Of a stretch of DNA of 64,000 nt, positions 1-7,443 are shown one piece after another (positions within the stretch are counted from its first letter, which is position 1; the number at the start of each line of letters is the position of its first letter). The notes under the pieces are model-generated. The model saw only the letters and a list, made by a program, of their open reading frames with translations. It was not told the DNA's origin and did no database searches. This stretch comes from Boseongicola aestuarii (lineage in GTDB: Bacteria; Pseudomonadota; Alphaproteobacteria; Rhodobacterales; Rhodobacteraceae), in the NCBI RefSeq assembly GCF_900184815.1, contig NZ_FXXQ01000003.1, positions 124,001 to 188,000 of the forward strand. Direction: 5' to 3'. The position numbers were made by a program, and so were the translations under genes.

Positions 1-788
1 ATGGCGGCGATTGCCTGACGGACCGGTGGCGTGCTGGTCAACACGAGCGGAGGGACGGGCTGTGGCGGGGATGTTGCGGCGTCCGGGTCGCTGATCACCG
101 GCGGGCTGTCGGGTACTTGGACCGGGAGCCTTGCGAGTCTTGTTTCAAAAACCGGGCTTACAAGAGGCGCGATCGTCAGACCGAGGGTCTCACTGTCAGG
201 AACAATTGGTATGACAGGGTCGGCGTTTTGCGCTGTGAGATCAGCGAACAGGACCGCCTCTGCGATTTCTGCCGCCTCTGCCACGACCGGCGTTTCTGCA
301 GTCACTGGTTGCGCTGCAACGGGAGTTGGGGTCGGAGTGGCTGCGGCATTGGCGGAGTCCTCGGGAGGCGTGCCGCGCGTTCCAAAAACTGCGATGAAGA
401 CCGCAATTACCGCGATTGCCGCCATCGCCTGCAAAAGGCCCGTCCAATACCCGCCCGCGGCGCGCTTTTGCTGTGTGCGGTCTTGAGGCTGGGGGAGCGG
501 TGCGGGCGGTTTGATGGGTTTGGGCGCAGCGACAGTTTCGGCCACGGGTTCCAGACGGGGTTCTGGCGTCGTAACGGGGGGCGTTTGGCGTTCGGGCGGT
601 GGTGTGGGTTCGTTGGATGCCTTGAGTTTTGGAACGGTCCGAGGCACCGGCCCGTTGCCCTTGGCGAGAAGCTCGTGGCGACGCCGTCGCGCGTCCTCCA
701 TTCGGTCGTAGACAGTCATCGGACGCACCCGTTTCGGGCCATCACCGCCTTGTCTTGTGCCCGAATTCGGGTCTGCACGCTTACTCAT
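1..788 (-). CDS. Proline-rich single-pass membrane protein, C-terminus cut off by window edge
   Basis: Seen: a leftward frame from ATG at 786-788 stays open to base 1, giving at least 262 residues with no stop. The first ~110 residues are polar and basic, with an Arg-rich stretch around 33-38, then Pro-rich. One hydrophobic segment lies at about residues 114-136. The rest is Ala/Pro/Thr-rich and probably periplasmic (N-in topology, inferred). It follows the SDR and HupE-like genes on the same strand, about 105 bases after the SDR stop, so it may belong to their transcript. I do not recognise the family. A membrane-anchored protein with a further domain beyond the window, for example SH3-like, is possible but not visible. 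Two plus-strand frames across this stretch have shadow-like composition. Confidence 0.6.
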   Translation of the reverse strand, partial: MSKRADPNSGTRQGGDGPKRVRPMTVYDRMEDARRRRHELLAKGNGPVPRTVPKLKASNEPTPPPERQTPPVTTPEPRLEPVAETVAAPKPIKPPAPLPQPQDRTQQKRAAGGYWTGLLQAMAAIAVIAVFIAVFGTRGTPPEDSANAAATPTPTPVAAQPVTAETPVVAEAAEIAEAVLFADLTAQNADPVIPIVPDSETLGLTIAPLVSPVFETRLARLPVQVPDSPPVISDPDAATSPPQPVPPLVLTSTPPVRQAIAA

Positions 789-893
789 GTCACTATCCCA
801 CAGCGTTCGCTGCTTTGGCCGCGAACGCGCTATCATGCCCCGATTCGGCCCCTGTTAAAAAGGTCGTAGCGCAGTTTTTCGCCGTTTACGCGG

Positions 894-1646
894 CTATTTG
901 CGCAGGGCGGGCAGGCCGATGCCCGTCGCCTCGAAGCCTCCGTCTGCGGCCAGAACCTGTCCGGTGATGAAACTGGCGCGGTTTGAGCAGAGAAAGACAA
1001 TGGCTTCGGCGATCTCGCTTTCGGAGCCATAGCGATTGAGCGGGAGAGCATCGTGATAGGCGGCGATGATCTCGGGGCTGTGGACGGCCATAGCGAGTTT
1101 CGTGCGCACCGGGCCCGGAGCGACGCAATTGGCCCGCACACCGAATTCACCAAGCTCGACGGCCTGTTGCAGCGTGAGTTGGATCACTGCCGCCTTTGAG
1201 GTTCCGTAGGCGATCCGCAGGGTTGAAGCGCGCAGGCCAGAGATGGAGGCGATGTTCACGATCGCGCCTTTGGAGGCTTTGAGCGCGGGCGTGGCGGCTT
1301 GGGTCATGAGGAACGGGCCGTCGAGGTTATTGGCCATCACCCGCTTCCAGCGCGCGAAGGTCGTTTCCTCCATCGGACCGAAATCCGCCACCCCGGCGTT
1401 GTTCACCAGCGCGTTGATGCCGCCGAGGGTCGCAGTGACCATGTCGGTCATGCGCGCGGCTTCGTCCGGATCGGACACATCGCCGGGGACTGCCAGCACG
1501 TTTTCCAAGGGCGCGCTGGCCGTCTTGAGTTCGTCGGTATCGATGTCGTTCATTGCGACTTGCCAGCCCTCGTCGAGGAACAGCTTGGTCGTTGCAAGAC
1601 CGATACCGCGGGCCGCGCCTGTTATGAATGCGACCGGACGTGTCAC
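894..1646 (-). CDS. SDR family NAD(P)-dependent oxidoreductase
   Basis: A 250-residue classical short-chain dehydrogenase/reductase. Seen: nucleotide-binding TGxxxGxG at residues 9-16, an Asp just after beta-2 (D35/D37) that usually favours NAD(H), the NNAG motif at 82-85, catalytic Ser at ~134 and YxxxK at 147-151, with the PG motif near 178. Length is normal for the family. The substrate cannot be told from sequence: 3-hydroxyacyl, sugar and secondary alcohol dehydrogenases share these motifs. Its ATG overlaps the stop of the upstream HupE-like gene by four bases (ATGA type), so the two are probably translationally coupled. This link to a metal-uptake-type gene is unexplained and may be only positional. 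Confidence 0.9.
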   Translation of the reverse strand: MTRPVAFITGAARGIGLATTKLFLDEGWQVAMNDIDTDELKTASAPLENVLAVPGDVSDPDEAARMTDMVTATLGGINALVNNAGVADFGPMEETTFARWKRVMANNLDGPFLMTQAATPALKASKGAIVNIASISGLRASTLRIAYGTSKAAVIQLTLQQAVELGEFGVRANCVAPGPVRTKLAMAVHSPEIIAAYHDALPLNRYGSESEIAEAIVFLCSNRASFITGQVLAADGGFEATGIGLPALRK

Positions 1647-3088
1647 GCAGGCACCTTATCAGCGTCAGGGCCTCCCAGCGATTGAAGGCGCAACGCGAGG
1701 ATCCACACGGCCATCAGGGCGGCTGTCAGCACCCATGCACCCGAAGTGAATGTCGCGATAACGCCGAGGAAGGCGGTGAAGGATGTGATGATCCCGGCGG
1801 CATCTCTGAGCGCGTCTAGGCCGGAGGCCACAAGGACCAGTGCGGTCAGGGCTGCAGCGAGTGCCGAGACGACGATGACCGTCCAGAGGGGTGCAAAGCC
1901 TCCTTCGGTCAGCATCGCGAAGGGTGCGAAGGCGCCTTCGGGGTCGATGATTCCTGTGCGCTCGAACACCCAGAACGTCGCAATCACGGCGATACCGATG
2001 GAAACCGGGCTTGCGATCCGCTGGCGCCACCATGTGTTGCGACCAAACAGGATACCCAGTGTCACAAAAGCGGCAGCGATGACGGCAATCTGGCCGATTT
2101 CAACGCCGACATTGAAGCCGATGAGTTTTGGCACGAAATGCGCACCACCAAGGCCGAAGTCACTGAGAACGCTGGCAAAGCCGAGGCCGTGCAGTAGGCC
2201 GAAGCCGAAGACGACAAACGGACGCCATGGCGTTAGCCCGCGCGACAGCACGTTTTCGACGCCCACATAGACGATGGAAGCCGCGATCAGGGGTTCGACG
2301 ATCTCTGGGGATATCTTGATGATCCCGAGCGAGCCGAGCGCAAGCGTGACGGTATGGGCCAGCGTGAACGCCGAGATTTGCCAAAGCAGCGGACCCATCC
2401 GAAGCGCGAGGAAAAACAGGCCGAGCACGAACAGAATATGGTCGAGGCCCAGCGGGATGATGTGGTCGAAGCCGACGCCGATGTATTCGACAAAGGCTTG
2501 TCCGCCGGTTTGAGTATCACTGCCTGTGCGTGGGATCGGATCGGTGTCGCCGCCGCTTGTCAGGAAAGCGGTGTAGCCGTTTTCGATGCCTTGCTGACGC
2601 ACCACAAGTGGCCCGTATTCGGCGGCCCAGGACATGACGATGGCGCTGTCACCCTCGGGGAGGGGGGCCGACAAAACCACCTGCGAGTTGCGCGCAAGTT
2701 CGACATTGCCAGCTTCGGGGATCGTAAGACCCGTTATTTCAAAGGGAAGATCGACCTCTCCGGCCCTGAGAGAAAGGCCTTGCGATATTGAGGGCCATGC
2801 TTCGCGGAAGGCTGTTTCCAGTGCTGCCGAGTCCAGAGAGCGCAGCACGTCGTAGTCTTCTGCGCCTTCGGCGGCGTTGGTGTCTTCGACGCCTTCGAGG
2901 TCCAGACCGGCAATGGGGGCCTCAAGCACCCAGTCCAGCACGACTTCGATCTCGGATGGATTTATTGTCAGGTCAGCGATTGTTGGCTGAACCTCGTGCG
3001 CGCGCGCAGTTGTGACCACAAGCAGGGTTGACACCAGCGCAAGCAAGATCACCCTGAGAGCTTCAATCTTAGTCTGGAAAAGCATCAT
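1643..3088 (-). CDS. HupE/UreJ family membrane protein
   Basis: About 480 residues. Seen from the chosen start: a signal peptide ending in an Ala-Arg-Ala-type site before HEVQP, an exported Asp/Glu-rich domain of ~190 residues, then several membrane segments beginning at a GLDHILFVLGLFFLA motif typical of the HupE/UreJ_2 family. Known: HupE/UreJ proteins are nickel/cobalt permeases or accessories; related long forms are often uncharacterised. Inferred: inner-membrane metal uptake together with the divergent DUF4198 neighbour. A longer frame opens 28 codons further upstream, but its residues are polar and lie over the neighbour's signal peptide. The ATG at 3088 (or 3085) gives a clean signal peptide and has GAGGA about 10 bases upstream. 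First gene of a leftward group with the SDR. Confidence 0.8.
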   Translation of the reverse strand: MMLFQTKIEALRVILLALVSTLLVVTTARAHEVQPTIADLTINPSEIEVVLDWVLEAPIAGLDLEGVEDTNAAEGAEDYDVLRSLDSAALETAFREAWPSISQGLSLRAGEVDLPFEITGLTIPEAGNVELARNSQVVLSAPLPEGDSAIVMSWAAEYGPLVVRQQGIENGYTAFLTSGGDTDPIPRTGSDTQTGGQAFVEYIGVGFDHIIPLGLDHILFVLGLFFLALRMGPLLWQISAFTLAHTVTLALGSLGIIKISPEIVEPLIAASIVYVGVENVLSRGLTPWRPFVVFGFGLLHGLGFASVLSDFGLGGAHFVPKLIGFNVGVEIGQIAVIAAAFVTLGILFGRNTWWRQRIASPVSIGIAVIATFWVFERTGIIDPEGAFAPFAMLTEGGFAPLWTVIVVSALAAALTALVLVASGLDALRDAAGIITSFTAFLGVIATFTSGAWVLTAALMAVWILALRLQSLGGPDADKVPA

Positions 3089-3899
3089 GTTTCGTATCCT
3101 CGTTCTCGCCGCTTCTTTGACATGTATGTCGTTTGCCGCCAAGGCCCATGAATTCTGGATATCTCCGGACAAACATCAGGTTTCGCCCTCGGATCAGGTC
3201 GCGGCCGCCTTGATCGTCGGGCAGGACTTTGAGGGGAACTCTCAGGCCTATTTGCCACGGAGCTTCACTCGGTTTGATTATTCTATCGGCGGTAAGATCG
3301 CGCCGGTTGAGGGGCGGCTTGGGGATCGGCCAGCTTTGAAGATGGATGCGCCCGGCGAGGGATTGATGGTGATCACCCACGAAACCGCGGGGCTGTTGCT
3401 GACGTGGGACGAATTTGCGCGGTTCGAGGCCTTTGTCGAACACAAGGATGCGTTATGGACGTTGGAGGCCCACAAGGCACGCGGGCTTTCGGAAGAGAAC
3501 GTTCGGGAGGTTTACACGCGGTACGCCAAGTCCCTGATCGGGATCGGATCGGCGGCGGGGTCGGACTTTGAAGCAGGTCTGGAGACCGAGATTGTCGCGC
3601 TGGAGAACCCCTATACCGATAATATGAGTGACGGTATCGATGTGCGCCTGTTGTATCAGGGCGCACCGCGGCGCGACGAGCAGGTCGAGGTTTACGAGAG
3701 AACTGCTGGGGGCGATGTGTCGGTGTTTACCGTGCGCACTGATGGCGATGGTGTTGCGACGGTGCCGGTAAAAGCGGGTGCGCGGTATATGCTGGACGCG
3801 GTGGTCTTGCGCGAACCGTCGGCTGCCTTGGCAAATCAGCGCAACGTGGCTTGGGAAAGCCTCTGGGCGAACCTGACGTTTGGCGTGCCCGCCAATTAA
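3087..3899 (+). CDS. DUF4198 family periplasmic protein
   Basis: About 270 residues. A signal peptide of ~20 residues ends before the diagnostic AHEFWI motif, where the mature N-terminus carries a His as in DUF4198/NikM-like proteins. The remainder is beta-rich by appearance, with no further membrane segment. Known: DUF4198 proteins are periplasmic and often accompany Ni/Co transport genes. Inferred: periplasmic metal-binding partner of the divergent HupE-like permease. The start is set by the signal peptide and GGAAAAG 6-12 bases upstream; a longer frame begins 25 codons earlier but lies antisense to the HupE-like signal peptide. The start codon overlaps the start codon of the HupE-like gene on the other strand. 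Confidence 0.8.
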   Translation: MFRILVLAASLTCMSFAAKAHEFWISPDKHQVSPSDQVAAALIVGQDFEGNSQAYLPRSFTRFDYSIGGKIAPVEGRLGDRPALKMDAPGEGLMVITHETAGLLLTWDEFARFEAFVEHKDALWTLEAHKARGLSEENVREVYTRYAKSLIGIGSAAGSDFEAGLETEIVALENPYTDNMSDGIDVRLLYQGAPRRDEQVEVYERTAGGDVSVFTVRTDGDGVATVPVKAGARYMLDAVVLREPSAALANQRNVAWESLWANLTFGVPAN

Positions 3900-4015
3900 T
3901 AGCTAGGTGCCGGGCCGTTGCTTGGGATGGTTGCGAGGATGATTTCGCGCAGAACAAGGATGGTCAGGCCGCTGAGGGCGATGGCTTCGTTCGAGAAGGT
4001 AAGCAGGTCACTCAT
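3896..4015 (-). CDS. Small hydrophobic protein, 39 residues
   Basis: A 39-residue frame, MSDLLTFSNEAIALSGL... ending PSNGPAPSY, with one hydrophobic stretch (about residues 11-30) interrupted by an Arg-Glu pair. Support for it being real: GGAG seven bases before the ATG, GC-rich third codon positions like neighbouring genes, and a fit between convergent genes with its TAA overlapping the stop of the DUF4198 gene. It lies about 140 bases downstream of truA on the same strand and may be co-transcribed. I do not recognise a family. A possible small membrane protein. Confidence 0.45.
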   Translation of the reverse strand: MSDLLTFSNEAIALSGLTILVLREIILATIPSNGPAPSY

Positions 4016-4152
4016 AATTCGTCTCCGGTATGTCTTTGATTAACTTATCCTTTAGATTCGGGGCGGATTCAGGACTCGATAGGGGTCATTTCGCGGGCGA
4101 CTTGGGCTGAGAATGAGCCTCAAATTGGGCGCTGTCGCGGGAATGGGGGTAG

Positions 4153-4920
4153 TCAGGCGAAAACGTCTGGATTGTACACGACACGCGACAAGTAGAGACC
4201 GTCGGGCGGGGCAACAGGTCCGCAGGCCGCGCGATCTTTCGCGTCCAGCGCGGCTTTGACGTCTTCGGGTTGCCAGCCGCCGCTGCCGACACGTTCCAGC
4301 GTGCCGACGATTGAGCGGACCTGATTGTGCAGGAAGCTACGGGCGCGCACGGCGATTGCGATTTCGGGGCCGGTTGGTGTCGGGTTTTCGGTGATTGTGA
4401 TTTCGTCCAGCGTTTTGAGCGGGCTTTTCGACTGACACATGGTCGAGCGGAAGGTCGTGAAGTCATGGGTGCCGATGAGATGGACAGCTCCGGCGCGCAT
4501 GGCGGCGGTATCCAGTGGTTTCTGGACGCGCCAAGCCAGTCCCGCGTCGTGCACCAAGGGCGCGCGGCGGTTGATGAGGCGGTAGATGTAATTGCGCTCG
4601 ACGGCCGAGAAACGAGCGTGCCAGTCGTCGGCAACCCGCGCGCAGGCCGTGATTGCGATGGGATCGGGTTTGAGGTGGAAGTTCAGCGCTTCGGACAGGC
4701 GGAAGGGATCCCAGTCGGTGGCCATGTCGACATGGGCGACCTGCCCATATGCGTGGACGCCTGCGTCGGTGCGGCCAGCGGCTGAGAGCAGGGGGGCGGT
4801 CTTGTCGATCTTGGAGAGCGCAGTTTCGATAGCGCCCTGGATCGACGGCTGATCAGGCTGTCGTTGCCAGCCGGAAAAGGGCTGACCGTTGTATTCAATG
4901 GTGAATGCGTAGCGTGGCAT
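4153..4920 (-). CDS. truA: tRNA pseudouridine(38-40) synthase TruA
   Basis: A 255-residue protein of normal TruA length. Seen: N-terminal [10 protein letters not shown], the GWQRQP segment, and the catalytic [10 protein letters not shown] motif with Asp at residue 52, plus the [10 protein letters not shown] segment in the C-terminal half. Known: TruA isomerises U38-U40 in the anticodon arm of many tRNAs in the cytoplasm. In alphaproteobacteria truA is often next to fmt/def, which are absent here. Its start lies ~100 bases from the divergent YcjX-like gene, so promoters of both must lie in that gap or in coding sequence. Confidence 0.96.
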   Translation of the reverse strand: MPRYAFTIEYNGQPFSGWQRQPDQPSIQGAIETALSKIDKTAPLLSAAGRTDAGVHAYGQVAHVDMATDWDPFRLSEALNFHLKPDPIAITACARVADDWHARFSAVERNYIYRLINRRAPLVHDAGLAWRVQKPLDTAAMRAGAVHLIGTHDFTTFRSTMCQSKSPLKTLDEITITENPTPTGPEIAIAVRARSFLHNQVRSIVGTLERVGSGGWQPEDVKAALDAKDRAACGPVAPPDGLYLSRVVYNPDVFA

Positions 4921-5024
4921 GGCTGGGGGTTAGCGTTTGGCGCGCTGAAGCGCAATTCTTAAGCCACATCTGGTCTATCTCTGCGCGGGTTCCTATCTTT
5001 AGCACGAAGCGGGAAGGAAATTCT

Positions 5025-6437
5025 TTGATTATCGGCGATATTGCGGACGGGCTGACGCGTGGCGTCGAGACCACGGTAAACACCGTAAGTGAGGCGTTTT
5101 TCGAGCCAGTGATCCGTTTGGGGGTCACGGGACTTAGTCGTGCAGGCAAGACGGTGTTTATCACGTCGTTGGTGGCGAACCTCATTGCGCGCGGTCGGAT
5201 GCCGGCTTTGCGGGCGGCGGCGGATGGGCGGATCAAGACGGCGTGGTTGCAGCCTCAGCCAGATGATACGGTCCCGAGGTTTGATTATGAGGCTCATCTG
5301 GCCGCCATGACGGGGGCCACGCCGTTTTGGCCTGAAGGCACCTCCGGGATCAGCGAGTTGCGTTTGTCGCTTCGGGTTCAGCCGAGGGGGCTTTGGGGTG
5401 GGATGACCGGGCCGAAGACGATCCATCTGGATATCGTGGATTATCCGGGCGAGTGGCTTTTGGATCTTGGATTGCTGGATAAGGATTACGCGACGTGGTC
5501 GCGCGAGACTTTGGCGCGGATTGAGAACCGCGACGAAGCACGCGTTTATCGCGAGGCGCTAGAGACAGCGAATCCCGGTGCGAAGTTGGACGAGGTAGAG
5601 GCGAAGTCTCTGGCGGGGGCGTTCACGGCGTATTTGGTGGCGGCGCGGGAATCGGGGTTTTCGGATTGCACGCCGGGGCGGTTCCTGTTGCCGGGTGATC
5701 TTAAGGGCTCTCCGGTTTTGACGTTCGCGCCTTTGCCAGAGCAGAATTTCGCGCGCGGAACGATGGGGCGTGAGTTTTCACGGCGCTTCGAGGCGTATAA
5801 GCGCGAGGTCGTGAAGCCGTTCTTCAGGGATCATTTCGCGCGCATCGGGCGGCAGGTTGTCCTGGTCGATGTGTTGGGCGCTATTCATTCCGGACCGCGC
5901 GCGGTTGAGGATTTACGGCAGGCGATGTCGGATATTCTGGGCGCTTTTCGACCGGGGAAGAATGCGTTTCTCAGTCAGGTCTTCCTGGGTCAGCGGGTCG
6001 AGAAGATCCTGTTCGCGGCAACGAAGGCGGATCATTTGCACCACAGCCAGCACGCGCAACTGACCGCAATCACTAACGCTCTTTTGCGCGATGCGCGGTC
6101 GCGTGCGGATTTTGCTGGGGCCGAGACCGCTGCGATGTCGATGGCGGCGCTGAGGGCGACAACCGAGGATCGGATTGAGAAGGACGGGCGCGCGCTGGAT
6201 GTCGTGCGCGGGACGTTGGAATCGTCAGGCAAACGCGCTGCATTTTATCCGGGGCGATTGCCGGATGATCCGTCGCGGTTGCTGAACCCAGCGCGGCAGG
6301 GGGCCGAAGCGTGGCTGGATGCAGATTATGAAGTGATGCGATTTGCGCCGCAGCCATTGGAGTTACGCCCAGGTGATGGGCCTCCGCATATTCGGCTCGA
6401 CCGGGCAGCGGAGTTCTTGATCGGGGATCGGCTATGA
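5025..6437 (+). CDS. ycjX: YcjX-like GTP-binding stress protein
   Basis: About 470 residues. Seen: P-loop GLSRAGKT at residues ~36-43, the conserved DYPGEWLLDL region, and a C-terminal half rich in the Trp, Phe and His motifs of the COG3106 family. Known: YcjX is a predicted nucleoside-triphosphatase, heat-shock or phage-shock induced in E. coli, partnered with membrane protein YcjF. I chose TTG at 5025: it is preceded by GGGAAGGAAA at good spacing, and the protein then begins IIGDIADGL as in relatives. A longer frame back to 4905 runs into the truA promoter side and has an atypical N-terminus. Its TGA overlaps the ATG of the next gene, the usual YcjX-YcjF coupling. Confidence 0.9.
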   Translation: MIIGDIADGLTRGVETTVNTVSEAFFEPVIRLGVTGLSRAGKTVFITSLVANLIARGRMPALRAAADGRIKTAWLQPQPDDTVPRFDYEAHLAAMTGATPFWPEGTSGISELRLSLRVQPRGLWGGMTGPKTIHLDIVDYPGEWLLDLGLLDKDYATWSRETLARIENRDEARVYREALETANPGAKLDEVEAKSLAGAFTAYLVAARESGFSDCTPGRFLLPGDLKGSPVLTFAPLPEQNFARGTMGREFSRRFEAYKREVVKPFFRDHFARIGRQVVLVDVLGAIHSGPRAVEDLRQAMSDILGAFRPGKNAFLSQVFLGQRVEKILFAATKADHLHHSQHAQLTAITNALLRDARSRADFAGAETAAMSMAALRATTEDRIEKDGRALDVVRGTLESSGKRAAFYPGRLPDDPSRLLNPARQGAEAWLDADYEVMRFAPQPLELRPGDGPPHIRLDRAAEFLIGDRL

Positions 6438-7435
6438 CCAAACGCGACGGACCTGTCCTCATCGAGTTGGACGACAGCGGGCCAAGCCCGGCGGATGCAC
6501 CGCCTGTGTCCGAGCCAGAGGGGGCGCCGACAGGACAGGCGATGCAGACAATGGCGGCCTTGACGGCGCGCGGACCGTCGCGACTGGCGCGGTGGTTCTG
6601 GCAGTTGTTGTTGGCTGTGGTGCTGTTCTTTGGATCTCTCGCGGCCTGGGATGCTGTGACGGGGCTGGTCGAGCGGAACGTCTATCTTGGTTGGGCCGCG
6701 CTTGGGTTGCTGGGCCTGTTTCTTGCGGTCTGCCTGGCAATTCTGGTGCGCGAATTGGCGGCTCTGTCACGTCTGAAGCGGATCGATTTGCTGCATGGCG
6801 AGGCTGAAAGGGTAATTGACGCGAACGATCTTGGCGGGGCGCGGGCGGTGACGAAGAAGCTGTCGGCGCTTTATGCGGGGCGTGAGGATATGCGCTGGGG
6901 GCGGCAAAGGCTGGCGGAGGGTGAGGCCGATGCGTTTGATGCGGATACCTTGCTTGGCTTGGCGGAAGACACGCTTTTGAAGACTTTGGATGATCGCGCG
7001 CGGCGCGAGGTCGAGGCGGCTGCACGGCAGGTGGCGACTGTGACGGCTTTGGTGCCTTTGGCGTTTGCTGATGTGATTGCAGCTTTAACTGCAAACGTGC
7101 GGATGATCCGTCGGATTGCCGAGATTTATGGCGGACGGTCCGGGACTATGGGGGCATGGCGGCTGACGCGGGCAGTTATTACGCATCTAGTCGCGACCGG
7201 GGCTGTCGCGGCTGGCGATGATCTTTTGGGGTCGATCGGGGGCGGGCATCTGGTTGGAAAACTGTCGCGCCGCTTTGGCGAAGGGTTGGTGAATGGCGCT
7301 TTGACGGCACGGGTTGGCGTGGCGGCGATGGAGGTTTGTCGCCCGCTGCCATTTCGCGCTGCGCCCCGGCCGCGTGTGACGCAACTGGTGCAGCGTGCGC
7401 TGACTGGATTGTTTGATAAAGATTCAAACAGGTAA
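6434..7435 (+). CDS. ycjF: YcjF/TIGR01620 family inner-membrane protein
   Basis: 333 residues. A polar Asp/Pro-rich N-terminus of ~50 residues is followed by two close membrane segments (about residues 54-74 and 84-106), then a DUF697-like helical domain containing RIDLLHGEAE and the IRRIAEIYGGR motif near residue 220. Known: TIGR01620/YcjF proteins are membrane partners of YcjX GTPases, function unresolved. The ATG overlaps the upstream stop by four bases, so translation is coupled. Only eight bases separate it from the FAD oxidoreductase, suggesting one three-gene transcript. Confidence 0.88.
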   Translation: MTKRDGPVLIELDDSGPSPADAPPVSEPEGAPTGQAMQTMAALTARGPSRLARWFWQLLLAVVLFFGSLAAWDAVTGLVERNVYLGWAALGLLGLFLAVCLAILVRELAALSRLKRIDLLHGEAERVIDANDLGGARAVTKKLSALYAGREDMRWGRQRLAEGEADAFDADTLLGLAEDTLLKTLDDRARREVEAAARQVATVTALVPLAFADVIAALTANVRMIRRIAEIYGGRSGTMGAWRLTRAVITHLVATGAVAAGDDLLGSIGGGHLVGKLSRRFGEGLVNGALTARVGVAAMEVCRPLPFRAAPRPRVTQLVQRALTGLFDKDSNR

Positions 7436-7443
7436 GTGTTTTC

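Noticed and set aside
31-869. Overlapping plus-strand frames at the left end of the window
   Set aside because: The minus-strand frame has a coherent protein with a membrane segment and runs off the edge; the plus-strand frames have composition typical of shadows.
1643-3172. The longest HupE-like frame starting at 3172
   Set aside because: It adds 28 polar residues ahead of a good signal peptide and lies fully antisense to the DUF4198 signal peptide.
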